Shown piece by piece: positions 10,635 through 20,941 of a DNA stretch of 64,000 bases. Numbering within the stretch: position 1 is the first letter of the stretch; each line of letters opens with the position of its first letter. The position numbers and the translations under genes are program-made. The notes beneath the pieces were generated by a model. The model worked only from the letters and a program-made list of their open reading frames with translations. It made no database searches and was not told the origin of the DNA. The DNA is taken from assembly GCF_030272615.1 (NCBI RefSeq), contig NC_081408.1:619870476-619934475 (forward strand). Reading direction: 5' to 3'. The stretch is from Cryptomeria japonica (lineage: Eukaryota; Streptophyta; Pinopsida; Cupressales; Cupressaceae).

Positions 10635-11663
10635 TCATCTTACAGAAGTGTCTTTCATGATAACCACAATCATCAAGGGATCATATTGATGTTGAATTTC
10701 ACTAGTAGGCAACTCATCTTGGGTAAACACAATTTGAGCTTTAGGATTCATCACAGAGTTAACCAAAGATGCTATATTACTAGATTTATTTGGTGGAGGA
10801 ACATTCAAATCTTTCAAGGCATCTTGTAACATTCCATGATGAGCAGAAGAAGTTTGAATCAAATCCCAGAGGGATATCTTAGCAGGGGTAGCTTTAAGTT
10901 GTTCTATGAGATCATATTCCTTACCCATAACTTGCGAAATATGAGGAGCTTGTGGAAGAGTTGGTTGAGGATTAGGAAGAGAAACTGGAATAATAGGAGG
11001 AGGACTAGGCTGCCTATTATTTCTAGTGTGATAAGTATGGGCAACTGCATGATAACTCTCTCTAGTTAATTGCTTGGCATAACTATAAGGACTTATAGGT
11101 TTTCTTCCTTGCACAATGATGATTGGTTTATTCGGAGTACGAAAGGAATCATGATCATACCCTCCTTGGACGGTAAGGAGAGGTGATTTAGGAACTTGAA
11201 ATGTGGGAGAAGGATAAGCACCTTGGACTTCAAAGAGAGGCTTATTATGCTCATTCAATTTTATCATGTTAACCAATTTAGAAGTCTTGTTCTTGTTTAA
11301 AGATTTTGATAAAGCCACAAAGTCATCAAGAGCATCATCCAACAAAGCATGATCATATCGATTAAAAGGTTTATCTTTTGATTCAAAAGGAGACATCTCC
11401 TCATAGAGGGGATTATTGAAAACAACCATGTTACTAGATTTAGTGGAAGAGTTGATAGGAATGTACCCTTGAGAGGAACCATTCGACTTATCTTTCTCAT
11501 CACACCTAAATGGCATAGTAACAAGGTTTATGAGTTTTTGGTAAAATGAAGGTTTGGCATCTTTAGGGTTCAAAAACTCATCTAAAGCTTCATCTAATTC
11601 ATCTTGGCTATACTCATAATAATCATCATAAGCATAAACATTTTGCAAATAAAAATCTGACAT
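10635..11663 (-). CDS. Tat1 frame in Gag position, without capsid or zinc knuckle
   Basis: Starts at an ATG (11661-11663) about 150 bp inside the 5' LTR/primer site. N-terminal sequence MSDFYLQNVYAYDDYYEY is followed by an acidic helix-like DELDEALDEFLN repeated later as HALLDDALDDFVAL. The middle has three repeats of the type VQGxYxxxxFxxP (VQGAYPSPTFQVP; VQGGYDHDSFRTP; VQGRKPISPYS). The C-terminal part (KEYDLIEQLKATPAKISLWD) matches the segment preceding the protease in Tat2 (KKYNLVEKLDKMITLISILE). I see neither the retrotransposon-gag capsid helices nor a CCHC knuckle, both of which Tat2 has. It is fused by frame to the protease except for one TGA at about 10632. It may be a rearranged or replaced Gag. 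Confidence 0.75.
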   Translation of the reverse strand: MSDFYLQNVYAYDDYYEYSQDELDEALDEFLNPKDAKPSFYQKLINLVTMPFRCDEKDKSNGSSQGYIPINSSTKSSNMVVFNNPLYEEMSPFESKDKPFNRYDHALLDDALDDFVALSKSLNKNKTSKLVNMIKLNEHNKPLFEVQGAYPSPTFQVPKSPLLTVQGGYDHDSFRTPNKPIIIVQGRKPISPYSYAKQLTRESYHAVAHTYHTRNNRQPSPPPIIPVSLPNPQPTLPQAPHISQVMGKEYDLIEQLKATPAKISLWDLIQTSSAHHGMLQDALKDLNVPPPNKSSNIASLVNSVMNPKAQIVFTQDELPTSEIQHQYDPLMIVVIMKDTSVR

Positions 11664-11810
11664 TCTGAAATAAAGGTTGCATAAAATTAAAAAACACAAT
11701 GCAAAGAAACACACTCTTTTTTTTTTTTCTTTTTAATGAAAATGAAATGAAAAGACACTGAATCTAGATCTAGATCTAACAAATGAAACACAAGAGGAAG
11801 CAATGATAGA

Positions 11811-11831
11811 TTCACGTCGGGTTCACCAAAA
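11811..11831 (-). other. Primer-binding site of Tat1
   Basis: On the minus strand TGGTGAACCCGACGTGAA follows the 5' LTR after a 3-nt spacer (AAA... preceding TGG). Tat2 has the same site with one change (TGGTGAACCCGACATGAA). It is clearly a tRNA-3'-end complement (TGG start) in the correct position, but I could not assign the tRNA. Confidence 0.8.
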
Positions 11832-13477
11832 TGTGTAGGGGAAAAAGCGAGACTAGGTTAACATGCCCTAATCCTACCTTTTGACACACATTACGGAATA
11901 CGAAAGAGCCTAGAGGTATCACACAATTGGCTACTTCCTTTTGTGAAAGAGAGAGCCACGGGCTACCTATTAGGATTTCTATTCCTTTGTTGAAATTGAA
12001 AGATAAAATGATACAAGTTCAAGTCCTAATCCCAAAATGCATGTATGAACTAATAACAAGATTGCAGAATTGAGATTAAACAATGAACAGCTGTAAACAC
12101 AAGGATAAAACAAGAATGTAGATGCATACCCGGAGTCAAAATCTGATTGAAAATGTTCGAGACGGGGGTGCGGGCGCCACTGTCCTGATACTGTGCTGGA
12201 AACTGTACCTGAAACTGCTATCTTGCACTCTGGAAACTATTGAAAATGTTGTCTGTCAAGAGGACCAGGGCACCTAGCGCCTCTGTCCCAGGGACCAGGG
12301 CACCTAGCGCCCCTGTCCTGGTAGGACTAGGGTGCCCCATGCCCCTGTCCAGGTCTTTTGCTCTGCAATTTGGTGTGGAGTGTTGTCTCGACCTGCTGTT
12401 TCTGTAACCTGCAGCGTCGTCTGAGTCCCGAAACCTGCACTTATATCTGAAAAGGGTGTGGGCGGCTATATAGGGTTTTGCCTTAGTCAAACCCCTGCTT
12501 CGATGATTTCCACCTCCATGAATAGCCAAGTTATATTGTAAAATGGATTGTGTGTGCAGACCTTGTGTGTGTGCAAGATCCTAAAATGCAAGCAAGCAAA
12601 CTAGAGCAACCTAGAAAGTAAACCCTAATTGCTTGTAAATGATAATGTAAATGCTCTAAATCAAGATGCAATTAAAGCATGAATAAAGGATATATTGAAG
12701 CTTATGCAAAGACATGAAAACAACATGAAATCATACCCAACCCCCAAGGGAGGGGTACAAGCCAATCCTCAGTCGGTAATCTCCTATTGTTCTTCAATGT
12801 CTTCCAAGCCCTAAATGGATGAATGAAATTGATAAATGCTTGATAGAGGGATGTTGAATGTTGTTGAAGTCTTCAAAGATCTGCTCTTTCGCTGCATATG
12901 AGGTTCCTGAAAACAAAAATCGGATCTCTTCAAATGAAGAAAGAGAGCTCTTATGTATGAAACCCTAGGTCGTAATTTCATCTTTTGGCCGACCTAGAGA
13001 TTGAATTTCCCGCCAATTTCTTGGGGTTAAGATTTATTTTATGATTGGATTGTGCTCCCAAAATTTCGGGAAAAATGTCCAGGACCATGTGCACTCCGGG
13101 CGCCATGGTCCCGACAACTTTTCACCAAATTTTCAGGGCCATTGGATATGATGATTTTAGAGAGAATCCCGAAGTTACAGGTGATTTCGAGATGTTTTGA
13201 CCCCTGAAACCAAGCCCCCAAGTTCAAAATAGGACTTAATTAGGGTTTTTGATTGAATGATGTATTGGAGGAATAAAATGAAAAGGGCACACTTTAATGA
13301 AAGGGCCCAACTTTATGATGTAGAGGATGATGAAATAGGACCTTAGACCTAATTAATTTGATTAATTAAGTGCTAAAGGAGAAATGCAATGCAAAATGTA
13401 AAATGCACCAAGGCGGGTGCTAAACTAGGTGTGAAATTGTACCACCCTAGCAAGTGCGTACAATTTACGATGCTACA
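11832..13477 (-). repeat. Tat1 5' LTR
   Basis: 1646 bp, TG...CA ends, flanked outside by the target duplication ATACT (13478-13482). It is collinear with 739-2378 and differs by scattered substitutions and a few short indels. By position it is the LTR that would drive transcription of the minus-strand polyprotein. Confidence 0.93.
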
Positions 13478-14390
13478 ATACTAGTGAAACTTAATGCATG
13501 AAACAGAAAGATAAACAACAGCCACAACACATAACACATAGATTTGTACGTGGAAACCCTGTAAGGGGAAAACCACAGTGGGAAACCTTACCCACAATCA
13601 GATGATACTACTGTAGATAGTATGTGTGTACAAATGGGGTCTGTACATGCAGAAAGGCCAACTACCTAGAGCTCACTGCTCAAACACAAAATGGGAGTCA
13701 CACTGACTACAATTAGATGATTAAATCCAATGATAATGTACTGCTTAAAGTAGCATCTCCAATGATGGATTTACTACTGGTTAAGCTCTCATTATCTCCT
13801 TCTCTATGGTCTACTCATATGATCATCAATATTCACAAATACCATGTTACAATACCATAACCATATACCTTTTTTTACTTCTACCTTCTTACCTCATCTC
13901 ACAAATGAGATCTTACATATATACCAAAACCTAAGACCAAATGTGTAGGTCAGCTCACTAAGAATATTACAATTAAATCATTTACAAGTAAGTCAAGATG
14001 TGATACATCATGTCGGCTCAATGTAATTACAACAATAATAATTTATTAAATCATCTCCATAATGTGTCGTGTTGATCAAGAATAGATTATGCATGTCGGT
14101 CCATAACTTAGACCAATTTGCCAATAATAGCAAATATGTCAACCCGATTAGACCAATAACCAAAATACCAAAACCAAGTGTCCAAACCATGTTTTCAACA
14201 TAACCAAGTGATCTCCAGATGATAACAAGTCATCCTCGGTGTCGGTGAACAATATAACCTGTCGGTGAACCAAATACCAATGATTGTGCATAAGTCACTG
14301 AACTTGCTGGTGAACATAACCAAAGATCTCCAGAAGGATAAGTGTTGACATCAATGACAAAACCAATGCAACACATCCATAATAACAACA

Positions 14391-14660
14391 AGGGCATGTA
14401 TCAGGTCTCCATGAACTTGGAACTTCTTGCACTTTTTGACAAAGTAGGATTCTTTTTCCATGGAGGGCCAATAGTATCCAGCATGCATGATTTTCTTTGT
14501 GAGTGAAGGAGCGCTTGAGTGAGCCCCACAAATTGCTTCATGTACCTCTTCCAAGGCCTTTTTTATCTCATCTTGGTCCAAACATCGAAGGAGAATACCA
14601 TCAAGACTTTGCCTGTATAGGGCTTCGGCAATGATTGTGTATCGAGTGGTCTGGCGGATG
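14391..14660 (-). pseudogene. Tat2 integrase, zinc-binding N-terminus
   Basis: Encodes EVHEAICGAHSSAPSLTKK, then MHAGYYWPSMEKES and FVKKCKKFQVHGDLIHA, the HHCC finger region of a gypsy integrase. The last Cys of the finger is Phe here (KKCKKF instead of the KKCxxC seen in Tat1). The frame runs into the Copia-A1 LTR exactly after DLIHA, so the catalytic core is separated or lost. Confidence 0.85.
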
Positions 14661-15334
14661 AAGGTTTTTCATTGGTTATTTGATTGGTTAGAGGGAAGCG
14701 TTTGATCACATAGGTAAGTGAAAAACTCACCATACCATGGGGAGTTGGAATCAGTAAGGCAACATATCATTTCAGATTCAGGGATATCATAAGCGGGGAT
14801 CCAAAGTTGTTCTACCAATAACTCGTAGCGTGTCGAATTTTGTGGAAGATCTAGGAGAGAGGCAATTGTAGCCATTGCATCCACAACTCAATTCTGATCT
14901 CTTTGTACTTGTTCAAATGTTATAATTGTAAATGATTCTTTGTAACTATCTACCATCCTTTTATATGGCATGAGCTTATCATCCTTAGTTTGGTATTCAT
15001 CGGTAACTTGTTGGATGACTAGCTAAGAATCTCCATATACCTGTAGCTCTTTTAGATGTCATTGTATAGCCAATCTAAGCCTTGTGATCAAGGACTCATA
15101 TTCTGCTATATTATTGGTGTATGGGAAAGTGAGCTTATATGAATTTGGGATGATGTCACCTTGAGGTGTGATAAAAAGAATACCTACCCCCAAGCCATGT
15201 CTAGTATATGAGCCATCAAAAGAGAGCTTGCAAGGTTGTGTAGTTGTGATCATGAAGATCTCTTCATCTGGGAAATTGGAAACAAGAGGATGGTGTCCTT
15301 TGAGTGGTGCATCAGCCAACTGATTTGCAATAAC
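14661..15334 (-). pseudogene. Tat2 second RNase H domain
   Basis: The segment with PCKLSFDGSYTRHGLGVGIL and NNIAEYESLITRLRLA is the additional RNase H typical of Tat/Ogre elements, as in Tat1 (WELYFDGSKCRTGSG, NNIAEYEAL). A spacer to the integrase includes MDAMATIASLLDLPQNSTRYE. Several stops break the frame (for example near 14887, 15027 and 15060). Nonfunctional in this copy. Confidence 0.85.
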
Positions 15335-16622
15335 TTACCCCTTGATAGCCTTGTGGTCCACATACTCTATATCAAATTCACTCAAAATCATAACCCATTT
15401 GGCCAAGCGGCCTATCAATGCTACCTTGCTAAGTAGGTACTTGAGTGGATCTATTTTGGCAATGACTTGTACCTTGTGCATTAATATGTAGTGCCTCAAT
15501 TTGGTGGCTGCCAAGATAACTGCTAGGCAAGCTTGCTTAATAGGTGTATAATTGAGTTCATAGCCTACCAATGTGTGAGAGATATAGTATACAACACATT
15601 CTTCTCCTTCTGCATTTTGGTGTGCCAGCAGTACTTCTAATGTTGTATTTGTAGCTGAAATATATAGTAATAGAGGTCTACTAGATCTGGTGGGATCAAC
15701 AAGGTGTATGCATTAGGTAATCTTTAAGCGTTTGGAATTCTTGTTGGCACTTTGTATCCCATTGAAAGCGGATATTCTTGTGTAATAGATGCGTGAAGGG
15801 ATGACACTTATCAACCAATTGTACAATGAATCTCTGAATTGATTGTAGCCACCCTTGTAGTGTGCTTAACTGACTGATGTTATTTGGAGGTGGCATGTCC
15901 ATGATTTCCTTGACTTTTGTAGAATCTACCTTAGTGCCTTTGCTTGAGACAATGTATCCTAAGAGCTTCCAGAGGTTACTCCAAAGATACATTTGTTTAG
16001 ATTCAAACGGACATGATATTGCTCTAATTTGTCGAAGATTTGACCTAGTATTGCCAGATGACCCTCTCTTGTTAATGATTTAGTTAGTAAATCATTGACA
16101 TAATCTTTCATTATGGTGTGCATCATATCATGAAAGATGGTAGTCATGGCTCTTTGATATGTTGCCCCTGCATTCTTTAGACCAAATGGCATAACATTCC
16201 AACAATATGTTCCCCATGGGCATGTAAAAGCAATTTTATGTTGATCCTCTCGAGTAATCTTAATTTGGTTGTACCCTGAAAAATCCATCCATAAGAGAAA
16301 GAATTGCATGACCCACTGTTAGATCGACAATCATGTCGATGTTTGTTAAGGGGAAGTCATCTTTAAGGAATGCCTTGTTCAAATCTTTGAAGTCGGTATA
16401 GATATGGATGTCCCCATTAGGTTTACCAATAGGCACAATATTGGAGATCCAATCTGCATAATCGATTGGTCTGATGAAACCAACATCCAAGAGATTTTTT
16501 AGTTTAAATTTGACAAGAACGGAAATTTGTGGGTGAATCTTTATGATCTTTTGTTTAACAGGTTTAGCTCCTTCTACTACAGTTAGGTGATGCATGACCA
16601 AATCTGGATCTAAGCCAGGCAT
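15335..16622 (-). pseudogene. Tat2 reverse transcriptase and first RNase H
   Basis: RT starts with LLDVGFIRPIDYADWISNIV and continues with the DFKDLNKA, MDGF(F) and MPFGLKNAGATYQRAM blocks. The catalytic box reads YVNDLLTKS, so the first Asp of YVDD is Asn (one G-to-A change). The RNase H/connection part follows (YELNYTPIKQACLAVI; GRLAKWVMILSEFD). The frame is split at about 15960-16000, 15690 and 16260-16310, where overlapping frames show small frameshifts. Homologous at every block to Tat1 but more degraded. Confidence 0.9.
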
Positions 16623-18337
16623 GTCTGCATAAGACCATGCAAAGTTGATTTGACGCTTGTGAAAGAATTCTACAAATTTTGGTTGTTCCTATGGAGTTAA
16701 TAGAGATGCCAAATGTATTTGGTGAGGAGTCTCAGGGGTCCCCACGTTGAATTCTTTTGTTTCTTCAATTAGGATCGTCGATCTCTCTTGATTTGTATTA
16801 GAGGGGATGATGTCAAACCTTTCATCCTCATGTGCCTTGGAGAGGTTTTAACCTTTGGATACGCTCTTTATTTTTACTTTTTTGGGATCAACAAGTGCCA
16901 CTGTGTGGTTTTCACTAGAAGATCCATGTTTTATTGTGATATTTTTGTAGCTAAAAGGTTTGGCATCTGTCCCAAAGTATGATGCACAGTTAAGTTCGAT
17001 GGAAAACCCATCTTTATGATCCCTGCTTGGTATGTTATCCCATATTTCTAAAAAGTATATGAGCGCCTCATCATTTTGGAAATGATCAAGACATGGGGGA
17101 CTTGGTTGGTTCCAGTCAATAAGTTTAGGGTGGATGATAGGCATTACCTCATTGATTAAGTTGATCTTAGAGGAGGAATCAGTGATGGTTAATATAGATG
17201 AGTGAAGTTCATCGATGGCACTCTCCTTGTTAGATTCTGGTGTAGGATTTGAAATAGGGCCTGTGGAAGTTGCTTCTTTCTCAAGAACCCAAAAGGTTTT
17301 AATCCACACCTCCTCATAAAATGGGATATCTTTACGAGGTGGTGGAGGTTATGTGTCTTCCTCATCTGAAGTATTTAGATTCACTGAATCCCATTTGAAC
17401 TCATCTGAGTCTGTCTGTAAATCACTCTCTAACATCCGATTATTGTACCAAATTGGGATGTCTTTTGAATTGAAGAGTGTATTGGTCACGAGTTTATGCA
17501 CTTTTGGAGGTGGGATTGCTGGTGTTGTTGATAGGGTTATCGGTGTATCGGTGTTGTTGGTGTAGTTGATGCTACTGATGCTACTCACAGGATTATTAGT
17601 TTTGATGGTGCAGTTGGTGCTACTGATGCTACTAATGGGATTATCAGTTTTGTTGGTGCAGTTGGTGCTACTAATGCTAATCATGGGATTATCAGTTTTG
17701 TTGGTGTAGTTGGTGTTGTTGGTGTTGTTGGTGCCACATATATAATCAAGGATGGCCTTCTTGGAGTAACTGGTTGATACACAGGTTTGTTGGGTTTTCC
17801 TTTGAATCTAAGCTTAGGAAGATATTCCTTTTGAAAACCTGCTCTAGTTTTATCTTTGGGTTTCAACTAAGGTTGTAAGGGCTTGTGTCATCCTTGTTTG
17901 CAATGTCCCAAAGCACTATGGCCATCATAGCCTATTCCTTGCATGATAGTGAGGCCTTTGGCATATTTGTCAGTGGGAAGCTTAGCCTTTGGGCTTTATT
18001 TGTTGATAGGGTCTTTGTAGATCCATTCTGCTAGGTCCTCATCCATGGTTTCCTCCTCCTGACTTTTACTAGGGATGAATTGTGCCAAAGTGCAAGTTTT
18101 TTTGGCTAGTGGTGTTTGAAGTAAACTTTGAGGTTTGCCATGAGTTCTATGGGATGTGAGTAATTGCCCAACACAAAAGAGTTGGCTAAGATTATATTCC
18201 CTGAGACCTTCCGCAACCGTTTTCATTTTCAACTTCTCCTGCTTTGGTATAGAGGTTGTTGAGCTAGAAAGAGAGGTTGGATTAACGTGTGATGTGGAAG
18301 GGATAGCTTCTTTGTTGTTACGTGTGGTGATCTCTGG
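16623..18337 (-). pseudogene. Tat2 protease-RT spacer region
   Basis: A long low-conservation spacer in several broken frames. The segment ALIYFLEIWDNIPSRDHKDG with the following NCASYFGTDAK corresponds to Tat1 LAKFLGAYDTLPRYHHNRG and KAYFGKE, confirming collinearity. It includes a Ser/Thr/Asn-rich repeat (see 17559-17720). No catalytic domain. Stops occur throughout (for example 16847, 17347 and 17868). Confidence 0.7.
17559..17720 (-). repeat. 48-bp in-frame tandem repeat in Tat2 pol spacer
   Basis: About 3.3 copies of a 48-bp unit. On the minus strand it encodes a 16-residue unit of the form SSISSTNCTNKTDNPI with variants (SSISSTNCTIKTNNPV, SSISSINYTNNTDTPI). The unit keeps frame, so expansion happened within coding sequence. 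Confidence 0.85.
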
Positions 18338-19594
18338 CTAATGGTTAATATTATTACAATAGGCAAATGGATTTGCATCACCAAGGATTGCGATTTCTAC
18401 ACCGTTATGTGGAAACTTGGTACATTGATAATAGGTAGATGAAACTACTTGCATGACCTGTATCCAAGGTCTTCCTAACAAGAGGTTATATGGAAAAGGA
18501 AGGTCTAGAACTTGGCAGACTATATGCTTCACTACTGGCCCAACTCTGATAGGTAATACAACAACTCCTCTGGAAGAATGCTCTGCATCATCATAGGCTT
18601 TAATGGTTATCTTTTTGCTGGCATCCACTGATTCTACCACATAACACAATGCTATGACCAATTGCAAGGTGCATATATTCAAGCTAGCTTCATATTCAAT
18701 CAAGACTCGCTTGATTCTATGTTGGTTTACAAATCCTTCAATATGGAGAGAGGCATTATGTGGTTGTTGGAAGGAAGCATTGTCACTTTCAGAAAAAGTA
18801 AGGCATGGTGATGACTTTAGATTACCAACCATGGCTTGAAATTGATCTGTGTTGAGGTTGGCGGGGACTGATGCTTCTTGAAGAGCTTGATCCAAGATTG
18901 TTTTATGTGAGGGGGATAAGTGCAAAAGCTCTAATATGGATATGAGTGTTATCATTTTATCCAATTTCTCTACAAGATTATATTTCTTGGGGAGGGGTGT
19001 CATTCCTTGTGGCGCTTCTCGAATGGTAATCTTGCTATGACACGTAACAACGTTGCATCCAGGATTTGGATCTTTGATGGTGAGATTTGCAACTTGTTTA
19101 TCAGTGTCATAAAGGTGATTCACAAATAAAATAAACGCAGCTTCTATATAATTAGTTGTAGTATTTGTGTTTCTCCTTGAGGTGGAAGGACCCCTTTGAT
19201 CATGTGATGGAAGTGGATTCTTGAACATTAAATGATCATCATTGGATGTTTTAGGGTCATTTTCTTCTATTTCAATTTCTCCTCTATCAATAAGATCTTG
19301 AACAATATCTTTCAGTTGATGGCAATTTCTCGTTTTATGTCCTCTTCCTTGGTGAACTTCACAATGTTCATTATCTCTCCACCATGGAGGCTTGACCTGA
19401 GGCTCATAGTTGGATATTTTTGGTAAGGTCACAAGGTTGGAAGATACCAATTGTTGTTGCATTTGTTTTGGTTCCTCTAGTGGTGCATTGCGACCTTGAT
19501 GTTGTGGATTAGTGATGGTGTTATTTTTAGGAGGGGGATTTTGTCTTGCAAACCTGACCATGGGATGTGCAATTTTTAGTGTTTGTGCATCCAC
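18338..19594 (-). pseudogene. Tat2 gag C-terminus (zinc knuckle) and protease
   Basis: A 418-codon open segment. The nucleocapsid-type knuckle CEVHQGRGHKTRNC lies near residue 78, followed by LKDIVQDLIDRGEIEI, a typical Tat gag continuation. The protease segment is RVLIEYEASLNICTL, where the catalytic D-(S/T)-G position is altered: Tat1 has LVDNGSGLN in the same place. It ends with FPYNLLLGRPWIQVMQVVSS, the protease C-terminal block. The retained open frame with a damaged active site suggests relaxed decay. Confidence 0.85.
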
Positions 19595-19599
19595 TATCC

Positions 19600-20699
19600 C
19601 ATCATTGACAATTTTCTTGTTCTTGTTCCAAAAATTTGGTTTATCACTATTATAATGTGGACAAGGACCATCTTTGGGTTCATTGTAGATTTTGATAAGT
19701 CCCTTTTTTTATGAGGGCTCTTTCACATTTTAGTCCTTGAGTGATCATCTCTTCAAAGTATTGTGTACCCTTCATGTCTAAATGGAATTCCATCTCATCA
19801 TTCAAGTTGGAAATGACTATTTCCACTAGTTCTTGCTCAGGTAAATGAAGAGAACGTCTACTAGATAGTTGCCTCCACTGTTGCAGGAAAGTTGAGAACA
19901 CCTCCCATAGTTTTTGTTTGGTGTTGTATAAATCTATCATGGTGACATCACATTCTATGTTATGTGCATAATGAGCGATGAGTTTTTGGACTAGTTCCTT
20001 AAATGTTCTTATACCACTTGGTAATTGTGAAAACCATTATGTGGTTGTATCTCCCAAACTTTGAGGAATGAGGTGCATTAGATATGTGTCCTCATAGGCC
20101 ACTTCTAAACAAGCTGAGTGAAATTATTGTACATGATCCCTAGGATCTCCTTTTCCCCTATACTTTTTAAATTTGGGTGTTTCTAACCCTCATGGAAATG
20201 GTGGCATAAGAATGTTCCTATAAAAAGGATAGGGAAAAATATCATTAAGTGAAAACCGAGTAGTCTTCACACCACTATTGAGTTGTTGAGTGAGTTTTTC
20301 TACTTGTTATCTCAACATGTCTATTTCTAAAGGAGGAGGAGGTGGAAGATTCCCTTGATGATTAAGGTCATAGTGGAAGTAATCTCTACCTCTTCCACCA
20401 TCATGATGGTTGTGTTGCTCAGATGTTTTCTGTATCTGTGCAGTATCAACGTTAGAGGGTAGTTTGGCACCCTCTTGAGCAAGTCTCAAAAAATGAGCAC
20501 CTGCATTGTTTCTAAGAATCTCATCAAAGAATCTATTAAAATTGGGATTATGTTGTGCTCTTTCTATATCTTTGGGAGTTGGAGTGTTGGGTTCTTCATC
20601 ATTTGTGCCTCCTCCAACAACCTCGTGAAAATCATTGAGGTTTTCTTCCTCTTCTTCAATCTCTGGTTGTTGGTTTCTCATTGATCTTGTTTGAGCCAT
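19600..20699 (-). pseudogene. Tat2 gag N-terminus and capsid
   Basis: The start is MAQTRSMRNQQPEIEEEEEN (ATG at 20697-20699) with an acidic, disordered-looking N-terminus. The capsid region includes LWEVFSTFLQQWRQLSSRRS and LPEQELVEIVISNLNDEMEF, recognisable as the retrotransposon-gag domain. Several stops interrupt the frame between 19941 and 20306 and near 19679. Gag would form the cytoplasmic particle. Confidence 0.85.
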
Positions 20700-20941
20700 A
20701 TTTTCAAAATTTTAATGTTTGTGAAAGTGATTATGAGGTGGTGATGAAATTTTGGATGGAAGACAAGTTTTGTGAAATGTTTGTTGGAAGATGGATCTCT
20801 AACACTGAAGGTTGGATGTCAACAAAGTTCTTTGTGAATTGCTCTTGTGTTTTTCAACAATTTTGATGTGATGAGGTATAGAAAGGTTTGAGATGTGTTA
20901 CAAACCAAGCTACCTAGAAATGAGAGGATGCACTCATGAAC
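20700..20941 (-). other. Tat2 leader, inner part
   Basis: Noncoding sequence directly upstream (in sense) of the Tat2 gag ATG. It continues at 28661 beyond Copia-B2. It ends with the target duplication TGAAC (20937-20941). Confidence 0.6.

Larger units (their letters stand above)
739..13477 (-). mobile_element. Tat1: complete Ty3/gypsy Tat-type retrotransposon
   Basis: A 12.7-kb minus-strand element with two long LTRs, a primer site, a polypurine tract and a 5-bp target duplication ATACT at 734-738 and 13478-13482. Order in sense direction: 5' LTR, primer site, a long Gag-position reading frame, protease, RT, RNase H, a second RNase H, integrase, then an antisense gene before the 3' LTR. The second RNase H and the antisense gene between pol and 3' LTR are known traits of the Tat/Ogre/Retand group. 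The two LTRs remain nearly identical apart from point changes and a few indels, so insertion is recent relative to its neighbours. Pol is broken by isolated stop codons. No capsid or zinc-knuckle domain is evident. Confidence 0.92.
594..14390 (-). mobile_element. Copia-A1 5' LTR, split by Tat1
   Basis: The LTR occupies 594-738 and 13478-14390 (about 1.05 kb in total) and is interrupted by the 12.7-kb Tat1 element. It starts TGTTAGGACCC, next to the primer site, and ends CCATAATAACAACA. The outer end corresponds to CCATAATGCCAACA in Copia-A2 (33385-33397). The inner part (13540-13900) aligns with the Copia-A2 and Copia-D LTRs, including the GATTTGTACGTGGAAA segment. Its outer end at 14390 adjoins a Tat2 integrase frame, so Copia-A1 inserted there. 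The left target duplication is not visible. Confidence 0.85.
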
